A stretch of DNA of 64,000 nt from an uncultured Ruminococcus sp. (GTDB lineage: Bacteria; Bacillota; Clostridia; Oscillospirales; Ruminococcaceae): contig UQPZ01000002.1 in NCBI GenBank assembly GCA_900543145.1, positions 1 to 64,000 on the forward strand, read 5' to 3'. Below the pieces are notes generated by a model. It saw only the letters and a program-made list of their open reading frames with translations, was not told where the DNA came from and did no database searches. Of this stretch, positions 48,450-57,655 are shown one piece after another (the stretch's first letter is position 1; each line of letters begins with the position of its first letter). The position numbers were made by a program, and so were the translations under genes.

Positions 48450-49196
48450 CTACGGCTGCGTTAAAATAAACGCACCGTCAGAGGTAACAGCGATTGTATG
48501 CTCAAAATGAGCGGACAGCTTTCCGTCTGTTGTCTTTACGGTCCATTCATCGGGCATTACCTTTACAGAAGCAGTACCCTCGTTTATCATAGGCTCAACT
48601 GCGATCACCATACCTGCCGCAAGCCTTACTCCGTGACCCTCTTTGCCATAATTCGGCACCTCAGGCTCTTCGTGAAGGTTTTTGCCTACTCCGTGACCGA
48701 CAAACTCCCTAACTACGGAAAAACCGTTTCCCTCATTATACTTCTGAATAGCCGCTCCGATATCTCCGAGCCTTACGCCCGGTCTGATTATCTTTATAGC
48801 TAAATAAAGACTTTCCTCGGTAGACTTCATCAGCGCCTTCGCCTTATCGGAAATTTCTCCGACTGCAAAGGTCTTGCAGGAATCTCCGTGATAGCCGTCG
48901 ATATAAGCTCCGACGTCTACCGAAACAATGTCGCCCTCCTCAAGTCTGCGGGGGCCGGGGATTCCGTGAATTACCTCATCGTTGACGGAAATACAGGCTG
49001 AGCCGGGAAATCCGCCGTAACCAAGAAAGCTGGGCTTTGCTCCGTGAGAGGTAATATATTTGCGGACGACCGTATCAAGCTCCTTGGTAGTCATACCCGG
49101 TCTGATGGCCTCGCCCGCCGCAATAAGCGCTCCGGCGGTTATTTTGCCCGCCTTCTGCATTCTTGCGATCTCTTTATTGGATTTTACACATATCAT
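48450..49196 (-). CDS. map: Methionine aminopeptidase, type I
   Basis: A 248-residue type I enzyme with metal ligands visible in VSVDVGAYIDGYHGDS (Asp, Asp), GHGVGKNLHEEPEVPN (His) and VAVEPMINEG (Glu) plus the final Glu in HFEHTIAV. It removes the initiator Met from nascent proteins. Adjacent to adk as in most Firmicutes. Confidence 0.96.
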   Translation of the reverse strand: MICVKSNKEIARMQKAGKITAGALIAAGEAIRPGMTTKELDTVVRKYITSHGAKPSFLGYGGFPGSACISVNDEVIHGIPGPRRLEEGDIVSVDVGAYIDGYHGDSCKTFAVGEISDKAKALMKSTEESLYLAIKIIRPGVRLGDIGAAIQKYNEGNGFSVVREFVGHGVGKNLHEEPEVPNYGKEGHGVRLAAGMVIAVEPMINEGTASVKVMPDEWTVKTTDGKLSAHFEHTIAVTSDGAFILTQP

Positions 49197-49213
49197 ACAA
49201 ACGCCTTCTTCTG

Positions 49214-49846
49214 TTACGCGTTTAGAGCCGCAAGCGTCAGCTTAGAGGTATCTGCTACCTCCTCCTGTCCCTCAACGGTAACAAGCTTGCCCTGAGCCTC
49301 ATAATAGCCCTTCAGCGGTGCTGTCTGCTCATGATATGTTTTAAGTCTGCTTTTTACGGTTTCCGGCTCGTCGTCTTTACGGATAACAAGCTGCTTGCCG
49401 CATACGTCGCAGACGCCTTCCGTCCTGCTCGGCTTGAAATCAACATGATAAGTCGCTCCGCAGTCAAGACAAACTCTTCTGCCGCTCAATCTCTGCTGAA
49501 TTTTTTCATCGGGAACATGGATCTCTATTACCTTGTCGATCTTAACTCCCATAGCGTCAAGAGCCTCAGCCTGAGGAACCGTTCTGGGAAAACCGTCAAG
49601 TATAAAGCCGTTCTGTGCGTCCGGCTCCTTGATCCTGTCCTTAAGAATACCGATCACTATATCGTCGGATACAAGGTCTCCCGCGTCCATAGCCGCCTTA
49701 GCCCTGAGTCCGTACTCGGTACCTGCTTTAACGGCAGCCCTGAGCATATTTCCGGTTGAAATAGTCGGAATGTTCAGCGCCTTGCAGATAACCTCTGCCT
49801 GAGTGCCTTTTCCCGCACCCGGCGCGCCTAACAAAATAAGATTCAT
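49214..49846 (-). CDS. adk: Adenylate kinase
   Basis: A 210-residue kinase with P-loop GAPGAGKGTQA, the NMP-binding DGFPRTVPQAEAL segment and a LID with zinc-type Cys residues (CLDCGATYH, CDVCG). It converts ATP and AMP to two ADP. Zinc LID is common in Gram-positives. Between secY and map. Confidence 0.96.
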   Translation of the reverse strand: MNLILLGAPGAGKGTQAEVICKALNIPTISTGNMLRAAVKAGTEYGLRAKAAMDAGDLVSDDIVIGILKDRIKEPDAQNGFILDGFPRTVPQAEALDAMGVKIDKVIEIHVPDEKIQQRLSGRRVCLDCGATYHVDFKPSRTEGVCDVCGKQLVIRKDDEPETVKSRLKTYHEQTAPLKGYYEAQGKLVTVEGQEEVADTSKLTLAALNA

Positions 49847-49878
49847 AATTTAACTCCTCTTAACTTTCAGCCTCAGGC

Positions 49879-51183
49879 TTATTCAAGAAAGCCCTTATGA
49901 TGACGCATCATCATCTGAGATTCCATAGTTCTTACGGTTTCAAGAGCAACGCTTACTACGATAAGGATCGAAGTACCGCCCATTGCAATATTTACGCCGG
50001 TCGCAGCGCCGAAGATGATAGGGAAGATAGCGATAATTCCGAGGAATACCGCGCCTACCAATGTTATCTTTGACAGAATTCTCTTGATATAGTCGCTTGT
50101 TGGCTTTCCTGGTCTTATTCCGGGAACGCCGCCGTTGTTCTGTCTGAGATTATTTGCGATCTCAACAGGGTTGTACTGCATTGAAACGTAAAAGTAGTTA
50201 AATCCTATTATCAGCAGAAAATACAGACAGGCATAGAACGGATGAGTATAGCTGAACCACCTGAGCAGTCCGTTATAAAAGCCCGTTCCGTCAGCTCTCG
50301 GCTTGATGAACATTTCAAGCGTAGAGGGAAGTGACATAAACGCCATAGCGAAAATTATAGGAAGAACTCCGCTCATTGCTATCTTGACAGGAATAAACGT
50401 GTTCTGTCCGCCGTACTGCTTTCTGCCTACCACACGCTTTGCATACTGGATAGGTATACGCCTTTCAGCGTTGTTCATAAAGATAATGAACGCTATCATC
50501 AGTACAAATATAACGATAATGATCGGAACAAGAATCATATATTTAGCTTCTCCGGTCTTCATGAGCTGGATCAGCGACCAAACTGCAGAAGGACCTCTTG
50601 CTATAATTCCTGCAAACAGCAGCATTGAGATACCGTTTCCAATACCCTTTTCGTTAATCTGATCGCCCAGCCAAATGGTAAGCGACGCACCTGCGGTAAA
50701 GCAGGCGATTATTACGATCTCGGAATAGATCTTTTCCCAGCCGCCGTTATACATAAGCGCATTAGCTGAGTTTTTCAGGGTTAGATAGTACGCCCAAGCC
50801 TGGAACAGGGAGATCGCCAAAGCGGTGTACTTTGTAATTTTGTTCAGCTTCTTTCTGCCCTCAGGTCCTTCCTTCTGCATTCTTTCCAGAGGAGGAAGAG
50901 CGTAGGTAAGCAGCTGAATAATGATCTGTGCGTTGATATAAGGTCCTACGGACAGCGCTAGGAGAGTAGCCTTTGAAAAGTTACCTCCTGACAAAACGTT
51001 CAGGTAGCTGAAAAAGTTACCGGACGCATTGCTGTCCTCAAACCATGCTGCGAGAGCGGTCGAATCCAGATAAGGAACGGGAACCGCGCCTCCTATACGG
51101 TATATAATTATGATGAAGAATGTAAACAGAAGCTTCCTTCTTAATTCAGGAACCTTCCAGGCATTACGAAATGTCTCTATCAC
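49879..51183 (-). CDS. secY: Protein translocase subunit SecY
   Basis: A 434-residue channel subunit with ten predicted membrane helices and the sequence GGAVPVPYLD early on and NAERRIPIQYAKR in the cytoplasmic loop. It forms the translocation pore with SecE and SecG. GTG 51183 is the start behind GAGGTGAT; it begins one base after the rplO stop. Confidence 0.96.
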   Translation of the reverse strand: MIETFRNAWKVPELRRKLLFTFFIIIIYRIGGAVPVPYLDSTALAAWFEDSNASGNFFSYLNVLSGGNFSKATLLALSVGPYINAQIIIQLLTYALPPLERMQKEGPEGRKKLNKITKYTALAISLFQAWAYYLTLKNSANALMYNGGWEKIYSEIVIIACFTAGASLTIWLGDQINEKGIGNGISMLLFAGIIARGPSAVWSLIQLMKTGEAKYMILVPIIIVIFVLMIAFIIFMNNAERRIPIQYAKRVVGRKQYGGQNTFIPVKIAMSGVLPIIFAMAFMSLPSTLEMFIKPRADGTGFYNGLLRWFSYTHPFYACLYFLLIIGFNYFYVSMQYNPVEIANNLRQNNGGVPGIRPGKPTSDYIKRILSKITLVGAVFLGIIAIFPIIFGAATGVNIAMGGTSILIVVSVALETVRTMESQMMMRHHKGFLE

Positions 51184-51185
51184 AA

Positions 51186-51626
51186 TTACATCACCTCTGC
51201 CTTCCCGCCTGCCTTTTCAATCTTTTCCTTAGCAGAAGCTGAGAAAGCCGCAGCCTTTACTGTAAGATTCTTTGTAAGCTCTCCGTTTCCGAGAACTTTA
51301 ACACCGTCAAGCTCCTTTTTAACAAGACCTGATGCCTTGAGAAGCTCGGTATCTACAACTGTACCGTCAACAAATTTCTCCAGATCGGAAACGTTGATTA
51401 CGGCATACTCAGTTGCAAAAATATTGTTGAATCCGCGCTTAGGAATTCTTCTGGCAAGCGATGTCTGACCGCCTTCAAAGCCAGGTCTTACTCCGCCGCC
51501 CGAACGAGCCTTCTGACCCTTATGACCTTTTCCGGCAGTTTTGCCGTTTCCGGAACCATGTCCGCGGCCCTTACGCTTTACGTCCTTTGTAGAACCCTCA
51601 GCAGGTGATAATTCGTGCAATTTCAT
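51186..51626 (-). CDS. rplO: 50S ribosomal protein L15
   Basis: A 146-residue L15 (MKLHELSPAEGSTKDVKRKG, Gly/Lys-rich N-terminal extension GHGSGNGKTAGKGHKGQ). Binds 23S rRNA. Directly upstream of secY as is standard. Confidence 0.97.
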   Translation of the reverse strand: MKLHELSPAEGSTKDVKRKGRGHGSGNGKTAGKGHKGQKARSGGGVRPGFEGGQTSLARRIPKRGFNNIFATEYAVINVSDLEKFVDGTVVDTELLKASGLVKKELDGVKVLGNGELTKNLTVKAAAFSASAKEKIEKAGGKAEVM

Positions 51627-51646
51627 ATGTTTCGCACCTCCTTGCT

Positions 51647-51826
51647 TTACGCTTCGGTTACTTTAATAAGGTGTGATATAACTCTGATCTTTCCCTGAGT
51701 CTGAGCGTTGTCAGGCTGGGTCGTTACATCACCGATTTTTCTAAGACCAAGAGAATTAGCTGTCAGCACTTGCTTCTTAATCTTAGAGTTAAGGCTTTTA
51801 ACCAACTCGATCTTCAAGTTTGCCAT
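51647..51826 (-). CDS. rpmD: 50S ribosomal protein L30
   Basis: A 59-residue L30 (MANLKIELVKSLNSKIKKQV). ATG 51826 follows GGAGG. Small globular 23S rRNA-binding protein between rpsE and rplO. Confidence 0.95.
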   Translation of the reverse strand: MANLKIELVKSLNSKIKKQVLTANSLGLRKIGDVTTQPDNAQTQGKIRVISHLIKVTEA

Positions 51827-51839
51827 TGCTGTTTCCTCC

Positions 51840-52340
51840 TTAGCCTAAAATTTCATTTACTGACTTGCCTCTCTTATCAGCGACCTGTTCAGCCGATTTT
51901 ACTGACGCAAGACCGTTGATTGTAGCTCTTACAACGTTGCAGGGATTGTTTGAACGAAGCGACTTCGCTCTTATATCCTTGATACCCGCTGCTTCTACTA
52001 CTGCTCTTACCGTACCGCCTGCGATAACTCCTGTACCGGCTGCGGCAGGCTTAAGCAGAACCTCGCCTGCTCCGAACTTACCTACAATCTCGTGAGGAAT
52101 AGTCGTACCCTTCAGAGAGATCTTGATAAGATTCTTCTTAGCGTCCTCGATACCCTTGCGGATAGCGTCGGGAACTTCGCTTGATTTACCGATTCCGAAA
52201 CCTACGATACCGTTTCCGTCGCCGACTACGATAAGTGCAGAGAACTTCATAATACGTCCGCCCTTAACAGTTTTGGATACCCTGTTAATAGCAACTACCT
52301 TTTCGCTAAGTTCCAATGTTGAAGCATCTATTATAGCCAA
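51840..52340 (-). CDS. rpsE: 30S ribosomal protein S5
   Basis: A 166-residue S5 with the N-terminal dsRNA-binding fold (VVAINRVSKTVKGGRIMKFS) and the C-terminal domain. It begins with TTG at 52340, 8 nt after GGAGG; this is the only start with a good SD. Contributes to decoding accuracy. Confidence 0.96.
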   Translation of the reverse strand: MAIIDASTLELSEKVVAINRVSKTVKGGRIMKFSALIVVGDGNGIVGFGIGKSSEVPDAIRKGIEDAKKNLIKISLKGTTIPHEIVGKFGAGEVLLKPAAAGTGVIAGGTVRAVVEAAGIKDIRAKSLRSNNPCNVVRATINGLASVKSAEQVADKRGKSVNEILG

Positions 52341-52355
52341 AAGTATACCCTCCTT

Positions 52356-52715
52356 TTAGAACTTGAGTCCGCCTTCGCGAGCTCCGTCTGCTAACTCTTG
52401 TACGCGTCCGTGATAAAGATAACCGCCTCTGTCGAATACGACATTCTCAATTCCCTTTTCAGCAGCCGCTTTAGCGATCAATTCGCCTACCTTGCGGGCT
52501 CCGTCCTTGTTGCCGCCGTTTCCTTCAAAATCCTTGGACATTGAAGAAGCAGCACAAAGCGTTACGCCGTTGATATCGTCAATGATCTGCGCATATATAT
52601 GCTTTGAGGAGCGGAATACGTTCAGGCGCGGACACTCAGGAGTTCCGGATACTTTGTTGCGGACTCTTGCGTGTCTTTTTGCTCTTGCCTTCGCTCTGTC
52701 AAGCTTTTTCACCAT
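52356..52715 (-). CDS. rplR: 50S ribosomal protein L18
   Basis: A 119-residue L18 (RNKVSGTPECPRLNVFRSSK; C-terminal YHGRVQELADGAREGGLKF). Binds 5S rRNA in the central protuberance. Confidence 0.97.
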   Translation of the reverse strand: MVKKLDRAKARAKRHARVRNKVSGTPECPRLNVFRSSKHIYAQIIDDINGVTLCAASSMSKDFEGNGGNKDGARKVGELIAKAAAEKGIENVVFDRGGYLYHGRVQELADGAREGGLKF

Positions 52716-52734
52716 AGTAATTCTCTCCTTTTAA

Positions 52735-53286
52735 TTACTTCTTGCTGCCCTTACCGGCCTTTCCTTCCTTGCGGATAACATACTCGCCGGTATAGCGAAT
52801 ACCCTTACCCTTATAAGGCTCCGGCGGACGCTTCTCACGGATCTCGCAAGCGAACTGACCTACTGCCTGCTTATCGATACCCGAAACTACGATCTGGTTA
52901 GGCTGAGGAACGTCGATCTTGATCTCGTCTGTTTCAGGAATGATTACCTGATGAGAGAAACCAAGGTTCATTACAAGGTTCTTACCCTGCTTTGCCGCTC
53001 TGTAGCCTACGCCGACAATTTCAAGCGTCTTTGAAAAACCGTTTGTTACGCCTTCAACCATGTTGAAAATAAGCGTTCTAGTCAGACCGTGAAGCGATTT
53101 ATGGAACTTATCCTCTGTAGGACGGGATACCGTTATCGTTCCGTTCTCCGACTTGATGATCATATCCTTGTTAAAGGATTTTGTCAATGTTCCCTTTGGG
53201 CCTTTAACTGTTACAACGTTGCCGTCTGCAACAGAAACCTCTACGCCGGCAGGAACACTAATAGGTTTGATTCCGATTCTAGACAT
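52735..53286 (-). CDS. rplF: 50S ribosomal protein L6
   Basis: A 183-residue L6 made of two tandem alpha/beta domains (SRIGIKPISVPAGVEVSV; PPEPYKGKGIRYTGE near the C terminus). Binds 23S rRNA near the sarcin-ricin loop. Confidence 0.97.
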   Translation of the reverse strand: MSRIGIKPISVPAGVEVSVADGNVVTVKGPKGTLTKSFNKDMIIKSENGTITVSRPTEDKFHKSLHGLTRTLIFNMVEGVTNGFSKTLEIVGVGYRAAKQGKNLVMNLGFSHQVIIPETDEIKIDVPQPNQIVVSGIDKQAVGQFACEIREKRPPEPYKGKGIRYTGEYVIRKEGKAGKGSKK

Positions 53287-53300
53287 AATATTAGTCCTCC

Positions 53301-53699
53301 TTACCAGATAAATGCGAGAACTTCTCCGCCGACATTAAGCTCTCTTGCCTTTTTGTCGGTTACGATACCCTTTGAGGTTGAAACGACTGCAATACCCAGT
53401 CCCTTCATTACCTTAGGCATATCCTCACAGCTTGAATAAATTCTCAAGCCGGGCTTTGAAACTCTTCTGAGTCCCGTAATAACCGGATTTCTGTTCTCAT
53501 CGTATTTTAGAGTAATTCTGATTATACCCTGTTTTCCGTCCTCAATAATCTTAAAGTCCTTGACATAGCCCTCGTCTACAAGGATCTGTGTTATCGACTT
53601 TTTCATATTAGATGCAGGAACGTCAACTGTTGCGTGCTTTGCAGAACTTGCATTACGAATTCTGGTCAATAAATCTGCTATTGTATCAGTAATTTGCAT
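53301..53699 (-). CDS. rpsH: 30S ribosomal protein S8
   Basis: A 132-residue S8 (MQITDTIADLLTRIRNA; C-terminal STSKGIVTDKKARELNVGGE). ATG 53699 is chosen because it gives the normal S8 N terminus; an upstream in-frame start would overlap rpsN. Central 16S rRNA binder. Confidence 0.96.
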   Translation of the reverse strand: MQITDTIADLLTRIRNASSAKHATVDVPASNMKKSITQILVDEGYVKDFKIIEDGKQGIIRITLKYDENRNPVITGLRRVSKPGLRIYSSCEDMPKVMKGLGIAVVSTSKGIVTDKKARELNVGGEVLAFIW

Positions 53700-53715
53700 G
53701 CTTGTTAACCTCCTT

Positions 53716-53901
53716 TTACCAACTAGCCTTCTTAACTCCAGGAATCTGACCGTCATGAGCCAATTCTCTGAAGCAGATACGGCAGATACCGAACTTTCTC
53801 AAATAAGCATGAGGTCTTCCACAGATTTTACATCTGTTGTAAGCACGAGTGGAATACTTAGGCTTTGCCTGCTGTTTATTGATCATAGCCTTTTTAGCCA
53901 T
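53716..53901 (-). CDS. rpsN: 30S ribosomal protein S14 type Z
   Basis: A 61-residue zinc-binding S14 with CKICGRPHAYLRKFGICRIC, the two CxxC pairs of the short Z form. Head protein of the 30S subunit. Confidence 0.96.
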   Translation of the reverse strand: MAKKAMINKQQAKPKYSTRAYNRCKICGRPHAYLRKFGICRICFRELAHDGQIPGVKKASW

Positions 53902-53922
53902 TGAATTTTCCTCCTCTTAACC

Positions 53923-54465
53923 TTACTTAGCGAACGGAGCGCCCATAAGGGACAAAAGCTCCTTAGCCTCTTCGTCTGTGTTAGCGGTAGTAATAAAGTT
54001 GATATCCATACCGCGAACCTTATCTATCTTATCATATTCGATCTCAGGGAAGATCAGCTGCTCCTTGATACCGGTAGAGTAGTTTCCTCTTCCGTCAAAC
54101 GAGTTGGCGCTGATGCCTCTGAAGTCTCTTACACGTGGGAATGCAACGTTGAACAGTCTGTCAACGAACTCATACATTCTCTCGGCTCTGAGCGTAACCT
54201 TTACGCCGATTATCTGTCCGTCGCGGAGCTTGAAGTTAGCAACCGACTTCTTAGCCTTGCAGACGATAGGCTTCTGACCGGTAATTGCAGCCAGATCGCT
54301 CATAATAGCGTCGATAACCTTTTTATTGTCCTTATCAGCTCCGCAGCCTACGTTGATAACAACCTTGTCAAGCTTCGGAATCTGCATAACGTTAGCATAC
54401 TGGAATTTCTTCATCATAGCAGGAGCTACGGTGCTAACATAATATTCTTTTAATCTTGCAGCCAT
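53923..54465 (-). CDS. rplE: 50S ribosomal protein L5
   Basis: A 180-residue L5 (LDKVVINVGCGADKDNKKVI; VRDFRGISANSFDGRGNY). Binds 5S rRNA and contacts the P-site tRNA. Confidence 0.97.
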   Translation of the reverse strand: MAARLKEYYVSTVAPAMMKKFQYANVMQIPKLDKVVINVGCGADKDNKKVIDAIMSDLAAITGQKPIVCKAKKSVANFKLRDGQIIGVKVTLRAERMYEFVDRLFNVAFPRVRDFRGISANSFDGRGNYSTGIKEQLIFPEIEYDKIDKVRGMDINFITTANTDEEAKELLSLMGAPFAK

Positions 54466-54483
54466 CGTAAAATCTCCTCCTTA

Positions 54484-54807
54484 TTAAAATTCTTCGCCGC
54501 AGTCTGCGTTCTTGCATACTCTTACCTTTGTGCCGTCCTCAAGAATCTTATGAGCTATTCTTGTGGGCTTTCCGCACTTAGGACATACTGCCTGAACCTT
54601 AGACGCATACAAAGCTGCCTCGGCGCTTACGATTCCGCCCTGCTCGCCCTGTCTTCTCGGCTTAACGTGCTTTGTGGCAATATTAAGACCCTCTACGATT
54701 ACCTTGCCTTCCTTAGGCGAAACCTGGAGAACCTTGCCCTTCTTGCCCTTATCCTTACCTGAAAGGATAACAACTGTGTCGCCTGTTTTAACGTGTACCT
54801 TATTCAT
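54484..54807 (-). CDS. rplX: 50S ribosomal protein L24
   Basis: A 107-residue L24 with a KOW motif (VHVKTGDTVVILSGKDKGKK) and a C-terminal CxxC pair set (CPKCGKPTR, CKNADCG). ATG 54807 stands 9 nt after AGGAGG; the in-frame GTG at 54816 overlaps the SD. Initiates 50S assembly. Confidence 0.95.
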   Translation of the reverse strand: MNKVHVKTGDTVVILSGKDKGKKGKVLQVSPKEGKVIVEGLNIATKHVKPRRQGEQGGIVSAEAALYASKVQAVCPKCGKPTRIAHKILEDGTKVRVCKNADCGEEF

Positions 54808-54822
54808 TAACGACACCTCCTA

Positions 54823-55191
54823 TTAAAGCACTTCGGGAGCCAGCGAAAGAATCTTCAGATAATCCTTCTCGCGCAGCTCTTTAGCAACTGGTCCAAAAAT
54901 ACGTGTACCTCTTGGGTTTTTATCTTCCTTAATAATAACAGCAGCGTTTTCGTCGAAACGGATATATGTTCCGTCTGCGCGGCGAAGACCCTTAGCTGAA
55001 CGAACGATTACTGCTTTAACAACATCGCCTTTTTTAACAACGCCGCCTGGTGTTGCCTTCTTGACCGAAGCAACTACAACGTCACCGATGTTTGCATACC
55101 TTCTGCGTGTTCCGCCTAAAACTCTGATGCACATAAGCTCCTTGGCGCCGGAGTTATCTGCAACTTTCAGGCTAGTCTGCATCTGTATCAC
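54823..55191 (-). CDS. rplN: 50S ribosomal protein L14
   Basis: A 122-residue L14 (MIQMQTSLKVADNSGAKE). It uses GTG at 55191, 8 nt after GGAGG, which gives the canonical N terminus. Contacts 16S rRNA at an intersubunit bridge. Confidence 0.96.
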   Translation of the reverse strand: MIQMQTSLKVADNSGAKELMCIRVLGGTRRRYANIGDVVVASVKKATPGGVVKKGDVVKAVIVRSAKGLRRADGTYIRFDENAAVIIKEDKNPRGTRIFGPVAKELREKDYLKILSLAPEVL

Positions 55192-55265
55192 AGTGCGTTC
55201 CTCCTTTCACAACATTAAAAGGTCACGGCAGAGCATTGCTGCCGTCTACCTTGTATTAATTATTA

Positions 55266-55523
55266 TTACTTAGCCTGCTCGAGAACGTTAACCAAACGCC
55301 ATCTCTTGTCCTTGGACATAGGACGGGTTTCCATAACTTCAACCTTGTCGCCGATGTTGCAAACGTTGTTTTCATCGTGCGCCTTAAGCTTAACTGTTCT
55401 CTTGATGATTTTCTTATAAAGAGGGTGCTGAACGTTATCCTCGATAGCAACGACGATCGTCTTGTCCATCTTGTTTGATACGACCTTGCCCACTCTTGTT
55501 TTTCTAAGATTTCTTTCGCTCAC
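55266..55523 (-). CDS. rpsQ: 30S ribosomal protein S17
   Basis: An 85-residue OB-fold S17 (LRKTRVGKVVSNKMDKTIVV). GTG 55523 follows GGGAGG. Primary 16S rRNA-binding protein. Confidence 0.95.
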   Translation of the reverse strand: MSERNLRKTRVGKVVSNKMDKTIVVAIEDNVQHPLYKKIIKRTVKLKAHDENNVCNIGDKVEVMETRPMSKDKRWRLVNVLEQAK

Positions 55524-55544
55524 AGTTAAATCCTCCCTTCGTGA

Positions 55545-55742
55545 TTACTGAACGCCGGACTCTTGCTTACGAATGAATGTCTTTACACGAGCAATATCCT
55601 TCTTTACAGCCTTCATTCTCATTGGGTTTTCCAACTGATTTACGGCGTGCTGAAAACGAAGGTTAAAAAGCTCCTGCTTAAGCTCTGCCAGCTTTTCGTT
55701 AAGCTCGGCAGCAGATAGATCCTTGATTTCATTTGCTTTCAT
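55545..55742 (-). CDS. rpmC: 50S ribosomal protein L29
   Basis: A 65-residue L29 (MKANEIKDLSAAELNEKLAE). Its ATG overlaps the rplP stop by one base. Located at the tunnel exit. Confidence 0.96.
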   Translation of the reverse strand: MKANEIKDLSAAELNEKLAELKQELFNLRFQHAVNQLENPMRMKAVKKDIARVKTFIRKQESGVQ

Positions 55743-56173
55743 TATTGCTCACCACCCGTTTCCTGAGTTTCTTTCTTAACAAACTTACACTTTACAGGAA
55801 GCTTGTGCATTGCAAGTCTCATAGCCTCTCTTGCAACTTCCTCGCTTACTCCTGCGATCTCAAACATAACTCTGCCCGGTTTAACAACAGCAACCCAGTA
55901 CTCAGGAGAACCCTTTCCTGAACCCATTCGTGTTTCAGCAGGCTTTTCAGTAACCGGCTTATCCGGGAATATCTTGATCCATACCTGACCGCCACGCTTG
56001 ATATATCTTGTCATAGCGATACGGGCAGCCTCGATCTGGTTAGAGGTGATCCATGCAGGCTGAGTAGCCTGAAGTCCGTACTCACCGTACGTAACCTTGT
56101 TTCCTCTTGTGGCCTTGCCCTTCATACGGCCTCTCTGTACTCTTCTGTACTTAACTCTCTTTGGAAGCAGCAT
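55742..56173 (-). CDS. rplP: 50S ribosomal protein L16
   Basis: A 143-residue L16 (MLLPKRVKYRRVQRGRMKGK; IFPDKPVTEKPAETRMGSGK). Its ATG overlaps the rpsC stop by one base. It organises the A-site tRNA region. Confidence 0.97.
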   Translation of the reverse strand: MLLPKRVKYRRVQRGRMKGKATRGNKVTYGEYGLQATQPAWITSNQIEAARIAMTRYIKRGGQVWIKIFPDKPVTEKPAETRMGSGKGSPEYWVAVVKPGRVMFEIAGVSEEVAREAMRLAMHKLPVKCKFVKKETQETGGEQ

Positions 56174-56973
56174 TAATTGTTACCTCCTTCTCTTCTAGAC
56201 TTATTGAAGTCGCGGCGTCCTCTGTTAGGTCTGTCGCCGTCTCTTCTGCTGCGTCTTCTGTCGGAAGTATCCTTCCTGTCAGAAGCGGCAACCTCGCCCT
56301 TAAGAACTTCTCCGCGGTAGATCCATACCTTTACGCCGAGACGGCCGTAAGTCGTATGAGCCTCTGCGGTACCGTAGTCGATATCGGCTCTGATCGTCTG
56401 AAGCGGAATAGTACCTTCGTGATAAGTTTCGCTTCTTGCGATCTCAGCTCCTGCAAGACGGCCTGAGGTTCTTACCTTAATACCCTTTGCACCGAGCTTC
56501 ATAGCTCTGCCGATAGCCTGCTTCATCGCGCGTCTGAAGGAAATTCTGTCCTCAAGATCGTGAGCGATCTTCTCAGCTACGAGCTGAGCGTTGATATCGG
56601 GCTGCTTTACTTCTACGATATTGACAGCAACTTTCTTGCCGATTTTCTTTTCAAGGTTTGCACGAAGCTTTTCGATCTCTGCTCCGCCTCTTCCGATAAC
56701 AAGACCAGGCTTAGCACAGTGAATGTGGATCTTAACCTTCTGTCCTCCGTCGTTGTCGGCAAATCTTTCGATCTCAATCTTAGGAACACCTGCATAAACG
56801 CACTTATCAGCCGGATTCTTTGAACGTCTGTTCAACTCTTTAAGAATATAATTACGAACGTTGTAATCCTCAACCAATGTGTCGCCGAAAGTGCTCTTAT
56901 CTGCAAACCAGCGGGAATCCCAATCCTTGATCACACCGACTCTCAGTCCGTGTGGATTAACTTTCTGGCCCAT
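56173..56973 (-). CDS. rpsC: 30S ribosomal protein S3
   Basis: A 266-residue S3 with the KH domain (GLVIGRGGAEIEKLRANLEK) and the C-terminal domain (GTAEAHTTYGRLGVKVWIYR). The C terminus is extended by about 40 Arg/Asp/Gly-rich residues. Forms the mRNA entry helicase with S4 and S5. Confidence 0.97.
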   Translation of the reverse strand: MGQKVNPHGLRVGVIKDWDSRWFADKSTFGDTLVEDYNVRNYILKELNRRSKNPADKCVYAGVPKIEIERFADNDGGQKVKIHIHCAKPGLVIGRGGAEIEKLRANLEKKIGKKVAVNIVEVKQPDINAQLVAEKIAHDLEDRISFRRAMKQAIGRAMKLGAKGIKVRTSGRLAGAEIARSETYHEGTIPLQTIRADIDYGTAEAHTTYGRLGVKVWIYRGEVLKGEVAASDRKDTSDRRRSRRDGDRPNRGRRDFNKSRREGGNN

Positions 56974-56993
56974 AGTTTACCTCCTCTTTCAGC

Positions 56994-57329
56994 TTATTCC
57001 TTTTCCTTGAGAACAACCGTAACGTGCGATGTTCTCTTCAGAATTCTATAGGCTCTGCCCTGAGCTCTTGGCATAATTCTCTTCATAATCGGTCCCGGGC
57101 AAACGTAACACTCGGCAACATAAAGATTGTTCTTATCCATGTTGTGATTGTTCTCTGCGTTTGCAGCGGCGGACTTCAGAAGCTTCTCCAAATATTCACT
57201 GGCAGCCTTTGGTGTGTGCTTAACTGTTGCCATAGCAACTTCATAATCTTTTCCTCTTATAAGGTCGAGAACTATCTGAACCTTACGAGGAGCAATACGA
57301 GCATTTCTCAGAATTGCCTTTGCTTCCAT
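56994..57329 (-). CDS. rplV: 50S ribosomal protein L22
   Basis: A 111-residue L22 (RNARIAPRKVQIVLDLIRGK; MPRAQGRAYRILKRTSH with the tunnel hairpin). Lines the exit tunnel; its loop is a macrolide resistance site in other bacteria. Confidence 0.97.
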   Translation of the reverse strand: MEAKAILRNARIAPRKVQIVLDLIRGKDYEVAMATVKHTPKAASEYLEKLLKSAAANAENNHNMDKNNLYVAECYVCPGPIMKRIMPRAQGRAYRILKRTSHVTVVLKEKE

Positions 57330-57347
57330 CTGAACTCCTCCTTTCCG

Positions 57348-57632
57348 CTATCTCTTACCATTATTAGAGGTCTTGGAACCTGCGTGACCTTTAAAAGTTC
57401 TTGTCGGTGCAAACTCTCCGAGCTTATGACCAACCATATCCTCGGTTACATAAACAGGAGCGTGCTTGCGGCCGTCATGAACAGCGAATGTATGACCAAC
57501 GAAATCAGGAAAAATTGTTGAGGCTCTGCTCCAGGTCTTGATGACCTTCTTCTCGCCTGCTTCGTTCATTGCAATTACTTTCTTCATAAGGGATTCTTCA
57601 ACGTAAGGTCCCTTTTTGACACTTCTGCCCAT
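57348..57632 (-). CDS. rpsS: 30S ribosomal protein S19
   Basis: A 94-residue S19 (MGRSVKKGPYVEESLMKKVI; GHKLGEFAPTRTFKGH). Head protein that contacts S13. Confidence 0.97.
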   Translation of the reverse strand: MGRSVKKGPYVEESLMKKVIAMNEAGEKKVIKTWSRASTIFPDFVGHTFAVHDGRKHAPVYVTEDMVGHKLGEFAPTRTFKGHAGSKTSNNGKR

Positions 57633-57655
57633 TATTCATCTGCCTCCTTTCAGCA

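Noticed and set aside
54129..54141. Second parS-like CACGTG inside rplE
   Set aside because: Only the central six bases match; flanking bases differ from the consensus.
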